DNA from: Thalassovita sp.
GTDB lineage: Bacteria; Pseudomonadota; Alphaproteobacteria; Rhodobacterales; Rhodobacteraceae
Assembly: GCA_017792425.1 (NCBI GenBank)
Contig: CP051233.1
Span: 1,584,402 to 1,648,401, forward strand
Length of the DNA stretch: 64,000 nt
Direction of reading: 5' to 3'
Each line of letters starts with the position of its first letter. Positions within the stretch are counted from its first letter, which is position 1. The translations under genes and the position numbers were made by a program. A model generated the notes under the pieces. The model did not search any database. It had not been told where the DNA came from and worked only from the letters and a program-made list of their open reading frames with translations. Shown one piece after another: positions 8,609 to 17,918 of this stretch.

Positions 8609-9702
8609 CCATCCTCCATATGCAGAAGAAGGCCCAAGGCCAAGAGGACAGACGCGATCGGCGGAGCCCAGGCTGCCAGCAGAACGGGGATCTGGCCATT
8701 TTCCCCAAGAATCTGGGCGAAGTTCCGCACATAGTACAGGCCGAACCCCAGCATGATCGCGGTCAGCACGGCGATCCCTGTGTGGCCGAACCGCGTGTGC
8801 CGCATCGTGAAGGCCGACCCGATCAGAACCATCGCCATCAGGAAGAACGGGCGCGCCAGTTCCATCTGCAGCCAGACCGAATGCCGCCGGGTAGAGAACC
8901 CGGCTTCCTCCAACTGTCCGATGTACTTGGGCAGATCCCAGACCGAAATCACACCGGCCGTTCCGAAACTGTCACGAATCCGGTCCTGGGTCAGCGATGA
9001 CGGAACCGCCAGTGTTTCATGGATGGTCGCCCCGGCCTCTGGGTTCTGGCCAGCGCCAAGGGGCCAGACCTTGGCGTTGTGCAATTCCCAAGCACCGCGG
9101 GTCAGGGTTGCGCTGTCGGCCTGGATGCGGCGGACCGGGCTGCCGTGCGGGGCATAGCTGACAAAAGTTACGTCCTGCAGCGTCGTGCCATCAGGATTGG
9201 CGCGGGCGGCGCGGATCACCGTCTGTCCGTCGCGCCCGCCCTGACGCAGCCACAGACCTTCGGCGCTGATGGACAGGATATCGGACCCTTCGTTGCGGTA
9301 GCTGTCGTACAATTCGTTGTAACGCTTCGATGTGGCCGACACGATCGGGTTGAACATCGCCACGACCACGATGCCGACCAGCGCCGCCACCCCGACCGGG
9401 GCCTGCAACGTACGCAGGGCCGACCGGCCCGCTGCCCGCGCCACCACCAGTTCCGAGGATCGGGCCAGTCCCAGAAATAACGTGATCGTCGCCAGGATCA
9501 TCACCAGCGGCAGGATGTTGTAGATCGCCTGCGGGGTGTTCAGCAGCGTCAATTCCACGACCTGCGCCAGCGTCACGCCCTGTGCGGAAAACCGGCTGAT
9601 CTGTTCCACCAGGTCGATCATCATCATCAACAGGAAGAACACCCCGAGGATGCCCAGAAAGGTGGTTGCGAACTTGCGGGCGAAATACAGGTGCAGCTTC
9701 AT
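8605..9702 (-). CDS. lptG: LPS export ABC transporter permease LptG
   Basis: LptG is one of the two permeases of the LptB2FG extractor that pulls LPS from the inner membrane. I start it at the ATG ending at 9702 (365 residues, MKLHLYFARKF), which overlaps the lptF stop by 4 bp; the longer open frame upstream is an antisense-rich extension. It has the YjgP/YjgQ fold: transmembrane helices at both ends and a periplasmic jellyroll between (about 125-260). The ATPase gene lptB is not in this window. Confidence 0.94.
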   Translation of the reverse strand: MKLHLYFARKFATTFLGILGVFFLLMMMIDLVEQISRFSAQGVTLAQVVELTLLNTPQAIYNILPLVMILATITLFLGLARSSELVVARAAGRSALRTLQAPVGVAALVGIVVVAMFNPIVSATSKRYNELYDSYRNEGSDILSISAEGLWLRQGGRDGQTVIRAARANPDGTTLQDVTFVSYAPHGSPVRRIQADSATLTRGAWELHNAKVWPLGAGQNPEAGATIHETLAVPSSLTQDRIRDSFGTAGVISVWDLPKYIGQLEEAGFSTRRHSVWLQMELARPFFLMAMVLIGSAFTMRHTRFGHTGIAVLTAIMLGFGLYYVRNFAQILGENGQIPVLLAAWAPPIASVLLALGLLLHMEDG

Positions 9703-10823
9703 GTGGCCACCTGTGCGGGGCCGCGGGACCGACGGGACCGGCCAGCCCATGCCAGCAAGACCACGGCCATCAGCACACCCGCCACGGAAGAGCTGTAAGC
9801 CACCGGCCAAAGCTGGGGCGTGGATTGCACCACGTCGCCTGCCAACCCCTCGATCAGTTTTATCAGTACCAGCAGCACCAGTGCTGCCACGATCTGTCGC
9901 CACACGCCGAACCGGGAAAACCCGCCCACCAGCAGCGTGGCAAAGCCGATCATCGCCGCCGCCAAGCACAGCAGGGACTGGTTGATGCGGCCATGCACTT
10001 CTTCGGTCACCCGGCCGATGCTGGCCCCGGTTTCAACGGCAATAGCCGCCGGGCGCATCAGCATTTCCAATGTGCCGGTATGACGGATGGTGCGGGCAAT
10101 ATTGTCAGGACGGCGGATCAGGTCCGTGATGTCATAGGAAAAATCAGTGAAATGGGTGGTGAACAGCCGGTTGCCCTCGCGGGTAAAGCTTTGCGCCATT
10201 CCGTCCAGCATCACCAGTTTGACCTTGCCGTCCTCGTTCACAAGGTAGGCGCGGGCGGCGGTATAGGTCTGCGCGCGGTCCTCGCGGCGGCGGTCGGACA
10301 GGAATACGTCCTCCAACGCGCCCTCTGGCGTGATTTCGCTGATGAAGAAGGTGACGCCTTCGGTGGGGTGGATGAACGTGCCTTCGGTCAGCAACTTGGC
10401 GGTCACGTTTTCTGCGATCTCCGCCTCGCGGTTTTGCATCTGGTACAGGCTGGCGGGCACCAGCAGGTGGGTCAGTGCCGACATCAGAACAGCCACGATC
10501 AGGCCATAGATCACCACAGGTCGCGCCAGCCGCCACGGGCTGAACCCGGTGGCCTGCATCACCACCAGTTCGGATTCGCTGCTCAGCCGGTTGGTGACAT
10601 AGACAGAGGCCGCGAAGGCCGCCATCGGCAGCACCAGGCGGATCACGTTGGGCAGGGTCAGCGCACTGAATTCAAGGAATACGAAGGCCGATTGGCCGTC
10701 AGCGATCAGCCGGTCGAACAGGCGCACGGCACGGTTGATCCAATAGACCGAAACCAGCACGAGCGAGAAGAATCCGAACAGGACCATCAGCTGGGACAGC
10801 AGGTATCTGTCGAATCTGGCCAA
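9699..10823 (-). CDS. lptF: LPS export ABC transporter permease LptF
   Basis: This is the partner permease of LptG, 374 residues, YjgP/YjgQ family. It shows FDRYLLSQLMVLFGFF as the first membrane helix, the coupling stretch SSESELVVMQATGFSPWRL (about 83-101), a periplasmic middle domain and three C-terminal helices. It is the first gene of the six-gene minus-strand unit, and the promoter must lie in the 126-bp gap shared with the divergent pepA (10824-10949). The 4-bp ATGA junctions from here to lptD imply coordinated translation of the export bridge. Confidence 0.94.
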   Translation of the reverse strand: MARFDRYLLSQLMVLFGFFSLVLVSVYWINRAVRLFDRLIADGQSAFVFLEFSALTLPNVIRLVLPMAAFAASVYVTNRLSSESELVVMQATGFSPWRLARPVVIYGLIVAVLMSALTHLLVPASLYQMQNREAEIAENVTAKLLTEGTFIHPTEGVTFFISEITPEGALEDVFLSDRRREDRAQTYTAARAYLVNEDGKVKLVMLDGMAQSFTREGNRLFTTHFTDFSYDITDLIRRPDNIARTIRHTGTLEMLMRPAAIAVETGASIGRVTEEVHGRINQSLLCLAAAMIGFATLLVGGFSRFGVWRQIVAALVLLVLIKLIEGLAGDVVQSTPQLWPVAYSSSVAGVLMAVVLLAWAGRSRRSRGPAQVAT

Positions 10824-10949
10824 AACACCCCCCCGGGAACCGTGTATCGCGTCCAGTGTTACCCGATGCGGGAACCGGGGAAAACTGCTATCTGGTCAAT
10901 GTGGCAAGGTCGCGCTAGGACTCTATCCCGAGCAGCCAAGGAGCCCAAG

Positions 10950-12419
10950 ATGACCACACCCGTTTCCATCCAGTTCACCGAAACCGATCTTGACCGGATC
11001 GCCACCGCAGAGGGCCGGGTTGCAGTCGTCGTCGGCGCCGAGGGGCGCCGTACCCCGGCGGTCGCGCGGATCAACAAGCTGTCCAAAGGGGCGCTTAAGC
11101 GGTTCCTGGACTCTGATGCGTTCGAAAAGATGAAGCCCGGGCAGGTCGCCTCGCTGGGTTGGCCCACCGGGATGGCCGCCGAGGCGCTGAACGTGGTCAA
11201 GCTGGGCCGCCGCGCCGATGTGGAAACGGTGCGCAAGGCCGGGGTTGCGCTGGCGCGCGCCAAGGCCGATTCCGAATTGCTGGTGTTGGCTGGCAATATT
11301 GCGCGGACAGAGGAACTGGCGCTGGGTATCGCCCTGCGCGCTTATGACTTCAGCCAGCGCAAAAGCAAACCGTCGGACGCCGCCAAGGGTGTCACCGTGA
11401 TGGTCAATGCCGCCGAAGAGGTAGCCGCCAAGGCCGCGCCGCTTCTGGCCGCGGCCGAAGGTGTGTTCTTTACCCGTGATCTGGTCAGCGAACCGGCCAA
11501 TTTCCTGACCACCACGGAATTCGCCACCCGTCTGACCGCGTTGCAGGATCTGGGTGTCAAGGTCGAGGTGCTGGAAGAGGACGCATTGACCAAACTGGGC
11601 ATGGGCAGCCTGCTGTCCGTGGGGCAGGGCAGCGCCAGTCCCTCGAAAGTAGTCGTCATGCAGTGGCAGGGCGGCGAAAAGGATGCGGCCCCGCTGGCGC
11701 TGGTCGGCAAGGGCGTGGTTTTCGACACTGGCGGCATTTCACTGAAGCCTGCGGCAGGTATGGAAGACATGACCATGGACATGGGCGGCGCGGGCGTTGT
11801 GGCGGGTGTGATGAAGACGCTTGCCTTGCGCAAGGCCAAGGCCAATGTCGTCGGTCTTGTCGGCCTGGTGGAAAACATGCCTTCGGGTACGGCGACGCGT
11901 CCGGGAGATGTCGTGACCTCGATGAAAGGCGACACGATAGAGGTCATCAACACCGATGCCGAGGGTCGCCTGGTTCTGGCCGACGTGCTGTGGTACGCGC
12001 AAGAGCGGTTCAACCCGGTGGGGATGATCAACCTGGCCACGCTGACCGGCGCGATCATTGTCGGGCTTGGCCATGAAAACGCGGGTGTGTTTTCCAACAA
12101 CGACGCGATTTGCAACGATTTCCTGAAAGCAGCCGCGGCCGAGGGCGAAGGCGCATGGCGGATGCCGCTGGGACAGGCCTATGACGACATGATCAAGTCG
12201 CAGATCGCGGACATCAAGAACTCGGCCGGGCGGCCTGCTGGGTCAATTACCGCCGCGCAGTTTCTGAAACGGTTCGTCAAGGATGAAACCCCTTGGATTC
12301 ATTTGGATATTGCGGGGGTCGCCAGTGTGAAAGCGGACACGAAATATGCCCCCAAGGGGGCAACCGGGTGGGGTGTTCTGGCGCTGAACCGCCTGGTCGC
12401 CGACAAGTACGAGGCCTGA
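10950..12419 (+). CDS. pepA: Leucyl aminopeptidase (M17)
   Basis: This dinuclear-metal cytosolic exopeptidase has 489 residues from the ATG at 10950, which has AAGGAG 6 bases upstream. The C-terminal catalytic domain shows GKGVVFDTGGISLKP, with the metal/active-site lysine and aspartate region, and the signature NTDAEGRL (about 334-341). The N-terminal 150 residues are the macro-like domain of the family. Some M17 proteins also bind DNA; nothing here shows that. It is divergent from lptF and followed 4 bp later by holC, as in many proteobacteria. Confidence 0.95.
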   Translation: MTTPVSIQFTETDLDRIATAEGRVAVVVGAEGRRTPAVARINKLSKGALKRFLDSDAFEKMKPGQVASLGWPTGMAAEALNVVKLGRRADVETVRKAGVALARAKADSELLVLAGNIARTEELALGIALRAYDFSQRKSKPSDAAKGVTVMVNAAEEVAAKAAPLLAAAEGVFFTRDLVSEPANFLTTTEFATRLTALQDLGVKVEVLEEDALTKLGMGSLLSVGQGSASPSKVVVMQWQGGEKDAAPLALVGKGVVFDTGGISLKPAAGMEDMTMDMGGAGVVAGVMKTLALRKAKANVVGLVGLVENMPSGTATRPGDVVTSMKGDTIEVINTDAEGRLVLADVLWYAQERFNPVGMINLATLTGAIIVGLGHENAGVFSNNDAICNDFLKAAAAEGEGAWRMPLGQAYDDMIKSQIADIKNSAGRPAGSITAAQFLKRFVKDETPWIHLDIAGVASVKADTKYAPKGATGWGVLALNRLVADKYEA

Positions 12420-12423
12420 TCGC

Positions 12424-12879
12424 GTGGGTGCCGCGTTCTTCTATCACCTGACCCGCGACCCGGTGGAGACGACCTTGGCCATGCTGGCGGGCAAGTCGCT
12501 GGAGCGGGGATGGAAGGTGGCGGTGCGCGGCACCGATCTGGCCCGAATGGACTGGCTGGATCAGAAACTATGGCTGGGGCGCGACGACGGGTTCCTGCCG
12601 CATGGTCTGGCCGGTGGGCCGCATGACGCGCTGCAGCCGATTTTGCTGACCTCGGGCGAGGTGGCGAATGGCGCCGAATGCCTGGTCTGCGTGGACGGGG
12701 CCCAGGTCAGCGCGGACGAGGTGAACGGGATGGAGCGTGTCTGCATCCTGTTCGACGGGCACGATCCCGACGCCGTTCAGCACGCGCGCGGACAATGGAA
12801 GGCGCTGACAGACGCCGGATGTTCGGCGCAGTATTGGTCCGAAGAATCTGGCCGGTGGGAAAAAAAGGCAGAGAAGTGA
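12424..12879 (+). CDS. holC: DNA polymerase III subunit chi
   Basis: The 151-residue product begins GAAFFYHLT and contains the HolC pattern (ARMDWLDQKLWLG, FLPHGLAGG, QPILLTSGE). Chi links the clamp loader to single-strand binding protein. The start is GTG at 12424, five bases after the pepA stop; no ATG occurs near it. The partner psi subunit is usually not recognisable in alphaproteobacteria. It is convergent with the protease gene downstream, 19 bp apart, with no obvious terminator between. Confidence 0.92.
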   Translation: MGAAFFYHLTRDPVETTLAMLAGKSLERGWKVAVRGTDLARMDWLDQKLWLGRDDGFLPHGLAGGPHDALQPILLTSGEVANGAECLVCVDGAQVSADEVNGMERVCILFDGHDPDAVQHARGQWKALTDAGCSAQYWSEESGRWEKKAEK

Positions 12880-12898
12880 ACGTCTTATCGCACGCTCT

Positions 12899-13477
12899 TT
12901 ATCTGGTCAGGACCAGCGAGTCCGGCGTTATTTCAATCTTCGAATATCGCTGCAGATAAGACATCCCCAGCAAGGACACCTCCATCGTCGAGTCGTTCAC
13001 CCAGGCGCGAACGTTCCGGTCGGTGATGGGGCCGATCGCGATTTCCGATAGATGGACAAGCGCCGTGCTGACCGGTCCGTTTGCGGTCATGGCCTCGCCG
13101 GCGAACACCAGCGTCGCAGGATCAATCCCGGCGGATCTGGCGTCTTTCATGTTCAGAACAATCCCTGTAGCCCCGGTGTCCACGACAAAGCGGATCGGGG
13201 TGCCATTCACCTGGGCGGTCAGATAGTAGTGTCCGTTCGGTGCGCGGGGCAGTTCAATTTTTCCATTGGAAAAAATGGCTTGTGATGGGGTGCTGATGTT
13301 TCGCACGTCGTCCCAGAGACCGGCCGCGACGATCACGCCGATGAACAGAAACACCCAGATCAGGGCCTGTTGCAGCATCTTGGACAGGTTGCGCCGGTTC
13401 TGAAGGAAAAACCAGCCGCCGATCACCGACAGCAGCAATACCAGATAGACCATGCGGCCAACGTCCCAGTCGCTCAT
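12899..13477 (-). CDS. Membrane-anchored single-domain aspartic protease (TIGR02281 type)
   Basis: The 192-residue product from the ATG at 13477 has two N-terminal membrane helices (about 9-26 and 36-54). A retropepsin-like domain follows, with the catalytic motif FVVDTGATG (Asp about residue 100) and the conserved C-terminal LLGMSYLQRY. One DTG per chain means an active enzyme would be a dimer, as in retroviral proteases. The domain probably faces the periplasm; substrates of this clan AA group are unknown. The start has a GGAGCC-type binding site (GAGCCCCCA). Confidence 0.88.
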   Translation of the reverse strand: MSDWDVGRMVYLVLLLSVIGGWFFLQNRRNLSKMLQQALIWVFLFIGVIVAAGLWDDVRNISTPSQAIFSNGKIELPRAPNGHYYLTAQVNGTPIRFVVDTGATGIVLNMKDARSAGIDPATLVFAGEAMTANGPVSTALVHLSEIAIGPITDRNVRAWVNDSTMEVSLLGMSYLQRYSKIEITPDSLVLTR

Positions 13478-13532
13478 TGGGGGCTCCTTTTGCCATGAGG
13501 GACATATAGGGACGCGTCTGGAAAATGCACCC

Positions 13533-14153
13533 TCAGGACGCCAGCCCGAAGGCGCGCAACCCGTCCAGTACGAACTGAACCGCCAGCGCCGACAGCAGCA
13601 TCCCCAGCAGGCGCGTGACCACGTTGATGCCAGTCTTGCCAAGGGCGCGTTCCAGCCAACCAGCTGTCATAAAAAGGAAAAAAGCGATCAGAAGGACAGA
13701 GGCCATCACCCCGATCGTCATTGAAAGCCCCAGCAAGCCAGGTTTCTGACCTGCCAGCAGGATCATCGTCGCGATTGCACCGGGGCCAGCGATCAGGGGG
13801 ATGGCCAGCGGAAAAACTGACGGGTCGTCGTGGTGGTCTTCCTCCTCGGCCTGGTCCTCGCGGCGCTTGGTGCGGCGTTGGAACAGCATGTCGAGCGCGG
13901 TCAGGAACAGCAAAAGTCCCCCGGCGATGCGGAAGGCGGGCATGGAAATGCCGACAAAGCCCAACACGGCCTCACCGAAAAGGGCGAACAGGGACAGGAT
14001 GAAAAATGCTACAACTATTGCCCGTAATGCTATGTTTTTACGTCGATTTATCGTCATTCCCTGAGTCAGGGCGACGAACAGCGGTGTCAGGCCGATGGGA
14101 TCAATGATCACGAAAAGCGTGACGAATCCGGTGATGAAGAATGCGATGTCCAT
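13533..14153 (-). CDS. MarC family integral membrane protein
   Basis: The 206-residue product from the ATG at 14153 has six predicted membrane helices. It carries family features such as VIIDPIGLTPLFVALTQG near the N-terminus and the loop PLAIPLIAGPGAIATMILL in the middle. A charged, His/Asp/Glu-rich cytosolic loop (RRTKRREDQAEEEDHHDD) separates the halves. The MarC family was once linked to multiple antibiotic resistance, but this is not supported for its members generally; function is unknown. It stands alone on the minus strand. Confidence 0.9.
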   Translation of the reverse strand: MDIAFFITGFVTLFVIIDPIGLTPLFVALTQGMTINRRKNIALRAIVVAFFILSLFALFGEAVLGFVGISMPAFRIAGGLLLFLTALDMLFQRRTKRREDQAEEEDHHDDPSVFPLAIPLIAGPGAIATMILLAGQKPGLLGLSMTIGVMASVLLIAFFLFMTAGWLERALGKTGINVVTRLLGMLLSALAVQFVLDGLRAFGLAS

Positions 14154-14285
14154 GAGGCAGCCTAGCGTGGGCGGGATGGGGGTGCCAGCCGGGAAAAGGG
14201 TTAACACCCAAAGGGCGGGTGTGCTGTATTTTCCTTGGTTTCCAGCTGGTTGGGCGAAAGAGTTCAGATTAACGAATAACCGTGC

Positions 14286-16154
14286 CTATCCGGCCTCGGC
14301 CTGTTCCAGCTTTTCCAGTGCGTCCATCCACAACGACTCGGCGCGGGCCATCGCCTCTTGCAGCTCTGAAAATTTCTTTTGCAAAGCAATGGCTTGGTCT
14401 TTTTTAGTGGTGAAAATTTCGGGGTCGTTCAGGCGCTCTTGAAGCTTTTCCTCCATCTCGGTCAGCTTCTCTACGCGCTCTTCACATTTGCGGACTTCGG
14501 CGCGCAGGGCAAGCAACCGTTCGCGGCTTTTACGTTTGTGCAAGGATGCCAACTCGGACGGTTCACGGCTTGAAACGTACGATTTGGGAGGGGCGTCCGA
14601 TTGCAGCAGCATTCGGCGGTAGGCGTCCAGATCGTCCTCGAAGGGTTTGACGGTACCGTCCTTCACCAGCCACAACCGGTCCGCCACCATGGACAGCAGG
14701 TGCATGTCGTGGCTGACCAGGATCACGGCACCGGAATAGGCGTTCAACGCTTCCATCAGCGCCTCGCGGGATTCGATGTCCAGGTGGTTGGTTGGTTCGT
14801 CGAGGATCAGAAGGTGCGGCGCGGGCAGGGTGGCCAGCAGCAACGACAGGCGCGCCTTCTGACCGCCGGACAGGCGGCCGACTTCGGTTTCGGCCTGTTC
14901 GGCCATCAGGCCGAATCCCGCCAGGCGGGCGCGCAGCTTTGAAGGCTGTTCTTCGGGCAGTTCGCGGTGCAGGTGCTGGATCGGGGTTTCTTCGATCCGC
15001 AACTCGTCCACCTGATGCTGCGCGAAAAAACCGATGCGCAGCTTCGAGGAGCGGGCGATCTTTCCCTCCATCGCGGGCAGGCGGTCGGACAGCAGCTTGG
15101 CCAGCGTCGATTTACCCTGACCGTTCTTGCCCAAGAGCGCGATGCGGTCGTCCTGATCAATGCGCAGGTTCAGGCGTTTCAGGATCGGCTTGCCGTCATA
15201 GCCGGTGCTGACGGCTTCGGTCGCGATGATCGGGGGCGACAGGGTTTCCGGTTCGGGAAAGCTGAAAACGGTGCGGGCCGCATCCTCGGGCGCGCGGATG
15301 ATTTCCATCTTCTCCAGCATCTTGACGCGGGATTGTGCCTGCTTGGCCTTGGTCGCCTTGGCCTTGAACCGGTCAACGAAGCTTTGCAGGTGGGCGCGGC
15401 GGGCCTCTTGTTTCTTGGCCTGCGCGGTCAGGACGGCGCGCTGCTCGGCCCGCTGGCGCACGAATTGATCATAGGGACCGGTGTAGTAGGTGAGTTGCCG
15501 GTTTTCGAGATGCAGGATGCTGCCGACGGCGCGGTTCAGCAGGTCACGGTCGTGGCTGATGATGATGACGGTGTGCGGATATTTCGTCAGGTAGTTTTCC
15601 AGCCACAGCGCGCCTTCGAGATCCAGATAGTTGGTCGGTTCGTCCAGCAGCAGGTAATCGGGCTGGGCGAACAGCACGGCCGCCAGTGCGACACGCATCC
15701 GCCAGCCGCCGGAAAAGGCGCTGCAGGGCATCTGTTGTTCATCGGTGTCGAAGCCCAGGCCACGCAGGATGGACGACGCGCGCGCCTCGGCGCTCCAGGC
15801 GTCGATGTCGGACAGGCGGGTCTGGATTTCGGCGATGCGGGCAGGGTCGGTGGCGGTGCCGGATTCGGCCAGCAGGGCGGCGCGTTCGGTATCGGCGGCC
15901 AGAACGGTGTTCAGCAGCGACACCTCGTTTCCCGGAACCTCTTGGGCGACGCCGCCGATGCGGGCGCGGGCGGGGATCTGGATGGACCCGGAATCCAGGT
16001 GCAGATCCCCGCGGATCAGTTTGAACAGGGTGGTCTTGCCCGCCCCGTTGCGTCCGATCAGGCCGACCTTGTGGCCGGTGGGAATGGTGGCGCTGGCCCC
16101 CTCGAAGATGGGGCGCCCTTCAATGGAGTAATGGAGGTCATCGATCCTGAGCAT
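14286..16154 (-). CDS. ABC-F family ATPase (YheS-like)
   Basis: This soluble ABC protein of 622 residues has two ATP-binding domains and no membrane part. Walker A motifs are GRNGAGKTT (about 33-41) and GKNGQGKST (about 345), signatures FSGGWRMR and LSGGQKAR, Walker B LLLDEPTNYLD and LILDEPTNHLD. A charged linker of about 80 residues (KKQEARRAHLQSFVDRFKAK...) is the P-site tRNA-interaction motif of ABC-F factors, and a C-terminal coiled coil follows (residues about 530-620). Such proteins act on the ribosome to relieve stalling; the layout is nearest to YheS. A resistance role is not indicated. Confidence 0.92.
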   Translation of the reverse strand: MLRIDDLHYSIEGRPIFEGASATIPTGHKVGLIGRNGAGKTTLFKLIRGDLHLDSGSIQIPARARIGGVAQEVPGNEVSLLNTVLAADTERAALLAESGTATDPARIAEIQTRLSDIDAWSAEARASSILRGLGFDTDEQQMPCSAFSGGWRMRVALAAVLFAQPDYLLLDEPTNYLDLEGALWLENYLTKYPHTVIIISHDRDLLNRAVGSILHLENRQLTYYTGPYDQFVRQRAEQRAVLTAQAKKQEARRAHLQSFVDRFKAKATKAKQAQSRVKMLEKMEIIRAPEDAARTVFSFPEPETLSPPIIATEAVSTGYDGKPILKRLNLRIDQDDRIALLGKNGQGKSTLAKLLSDRLPAMEGKIARSSKLRIGFFAQHQVDELRIEETPIQHLHRELPEEQPSKLRARLAGFGLMAEQAETEVGRLSGGQKARLSLLLATLPAPHLLILDEPTNHLDIESREALMEALNAYSGAVILVSHDMHLLSMVADRLWLVKDGTVKPFEDDLDAYRRMLLQSDAPPKSYVSSREPSELASLHKRKSRERLLALRAEVRKCEERVEKLTEMEEKLQERLNDPEIFTTKKDQAIALQKKFSELQEAMARAESLWMDALEKLEQAEAG

Positions 16155-16186
16155 GGCCCGCGATGTGGACCAGCGCCGGGGTCAAG

Positions 16187-16477
16187 TCAATCGGGCATCG
16201 GGGTTTTCAGGATCGTATGCAGGTCCGAGCCTTCGTAGCTGAGGAAATCCACCAGCGGCTGATCGCCGTCTTCCGAAAAGACGAAGATGTGAATCGCATC
16301 GGCATAGAGGGTGGCACGGCAGAAACGGCCTTCGCTGGCCAGTTCGGTCGGGCATTCTTCGATATCGGCGTGCAGAACCGAGGCTTCGAACATTTCATAG
16401 GTCAGGGCGAGTGGTTCATCGGCCAAGGCCGGGGTGGCCAGAGTGGCGGCCAGGGCGAGGGAGGGAACAATGCGCAT
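16187..16477 (-). CDS. Small exported protein, unknown function
   Basis: The 96-residue product has a clear signal peptide (RIVPSLALAATLATPALADEP). The mature domain of about 76 residues has two cysteines (EECPTE and RFCRA), which could form a disulphide in the periplasm. I recognise no domain. The ATG at 16477 is preceded by AAGGACC. It lies 32 bp upstream of the ABC-F gene on the same strand and may share its transcript. It is divergent from ndk. Confidence 0.65.
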   Translation of the reverse strand: MRIVPSLALAATLATPALADEPLALTYEMFEASVLHADIEECPTELASEGRFCRATLYADAIHIFVFSEDGDQPLVDFLSYEGSDLHTILKTPMPD

Positions 16478-16634
16478 CTTGGGGTCCTTTTGGTTGCGTG
16501 CACGTGTTTCCTACTAAAATACTCAGGAAACGCAATGGGCGAATCTGCCGCAGGAACATAACCCCCTTTATCCCTGTGCTGCCCCGTGTTAGAGGCGGGG
16601 CCAATCATTCATCCCTGCAAACAGGAGCGAGCCG

Positions 16635-17057
16635 ATGGCCATCCAGCGTACCTTCTCGATCATCAAGCCCGACGCAACCGCGCGTAACCTGACCGGCGCC
16701 ATCAACGCCAAGCTGGAGGCCGCCGGCCTGCGCATTGTTGCGCAGAAGCGCATCCACCTGACCCCGGCCCAGGCTGGCGTGTTCTATGCGGTCCACAAGG
16801 AACGCCCCTTCTATGGTGAGCTGTGCGAATTCATGGCCTCCGCCCCGATCGTCGTGCAGGTTCTGGAAGGTGAGGACGCCATCGCGAAGAACCGCGAAGT
16901 GATGGGCGCGACCAACCCGGCCGAAGCCGCCGAAGGCACCATCCGCAAGGAATTCGCCCTGTCGATCGGCGAAAACTCGGTCCACGGTTCGGACGGCGAA
17001 GACACCGCAGCGGTAGAAATCGCCTACTTCTTCTCGGGTCTGGAACTGGTCGGCTAA
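16635..17057 (+). CDS. ndk: Nucleoside diphosphate kinase
   Basis: Ndk transfers the gamma phosphate from ATP to other nucleoside diphosphates through a phosphohistidine. The 140-residue product has the standard length. It shows TFSIIKPDA at the start, the Kpn-loop region and the active-site His117 in ENSVHGSDG. The ATG is preceded by AGGAGCGAG. It is transcribed alone and ends in a strong intrinsic terminator. Confidence 0.97.
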   Translation: MAIQRTFSIIKPDATARNLTGAINAKLEAAGLRIVAQKRIHLTPAQAGVFYAVHKERPFYGELCEFMASAPIVVQVLEGEDAIAKNREVMGATNPAEAAEGTIRKEFALSIGENSVHGSDGEDTAAVEIAYFFSGLELVG

Positions 17058-17083
17058 ACGCTGCTTCCACTTGACACGATCAG

Positions 17084-17115
17084 GCCCGGACCCGCGCGGT
17101 CCGGGCTTTTCTTTT
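17084..17115 (+). terminator. Intrinsic terminator of ndk
   Basis: A 9-bp perfect stem (17084-17092 with 17098-17106) with a 5-base loop is followed by TTTTCTTTT. It is 26 bp after the ndk stop and 45 bp before the next start codon, so the SDR gene needs its own promoter or readthrough. Confidence 0.9.
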
Positions 17116-17159
17116 GTGCGTGCGACGCCTAGCCTGCGCCCGAACAGGGGAGATTGACA

Positions 17160-17918
17160 ATGACCAAGACGGCAATCGTGACAGGGGCGGCGCGCGGCAT
17201 CGGGCTGGCGACGGCAAGAATGTTCCTGGATATGGGGTGGAACGTGGCGCTGGTGGACCGTGACAAGGATGAACTGTCCCGCGCGACCGCCGACTTGGGC
17301 CGTGCCGCACTTGCCATCCCGAACGATATCTCGGACCCCGATCAGGCCGAGGATATGGTTGCCGTAACCCTGGCTGCCTTCGGGCAGGTGGATGCGCTGG
17401 TGAACAACGCCGGGGTTGCGGAATTCGGCCCGATCGAGGAAACGGATTTCGCCTGCTGGCGGCGGGTGATGGCAACGAATCTGGACGGGGTATTCCTGTG
17501 CACCCAGGCTGCCACGCCGGCGCTGAAACACACACGCGGCGCGGTGGTCAACATCGCGTCCATTTCCGGGCTGCGGGCGTCCACGCTGCGGGTGGCCTAT
17601 GGCACCTCGAAGGCGGCGGTGATCCAGTTGACCAAGCAGCAGGCGGCGGAACTGGGCGAATACGGTATCCGCGCCAATTGCGTCTGCCCGGGGCCGGTGC
17701 GCACGAAACTGGCGATGGCTGTGCATTCACAGGACATCATCGACGCCTATCACGACGCGATTCCGCTGAACCGCTATGGCAGCGAACAGGAAATCGCCGA
17801 GGTCATCACCTTCCTGTGCTCGGACAAGGCCAGCTACGTCACCGGGCAGGTCATCGCGGCGGATGGGGGTTTCGAAAGCACCGGGGTCGGCCTGCCCGCG
17901 CTGCGCAGAGAGCGTTAA
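17160..17918 (+). CDS. SDR family NAD(P)-dependent oxidoreductase
   Basis: The 252-residue classical short-chain dehydrogenase starts at the ATG at 17160 (CAGGGGAGA upstream). It has the cofactor motif TGAARGIG (about 9-16), NNAG (about 83-86), the serine of ASISG and the catalytic YGTSK, and the late NCVCPGPVRTKL stretch. A VALVDRD stretch after the second strand suggests NAD preference. The substrate cannot be read from the sequence. The stop overlaps the stop region of the convergent TfoX-like gene by 4 bp. Confidence 0.9.
   Translation: MTKTAIVTGAARGIGLATARMFLDMGWNVALVDRDKDELSRATADLGRAALAIPNDISDPDQAEDMVAVTLAAFGQVDALVNNAGVAEFGPIEETDFACWRRVMATNLDGVFLCTQAATPALKHTRGAVVNIASISGLRASTLRVAYGTSKAAVIQLTKQQAAELGEYGIRANCVCPGPVRTKLAMAVHSQDIIDAYHDAIPLNRYGSEQEIAEVITFLCSDKASYVTGQVIAADGGFESTGVGLPALRRER

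Noticed and set aside
7235..8734. 499-codon open frame opposite lptD
   Set aside because: Composition is typical of an antisense shadow, while lptD has signal peptide, cysteine pairs and a barrel.
16501..16530. Another copy of the dispersed repeat (AAATACTCAGG, minus strand)
   Set aside because: Only the GAGTATTTT core matches, without the C-run, hairpin or the AAGA part, and it is upstream of a gene. Too weak to count.
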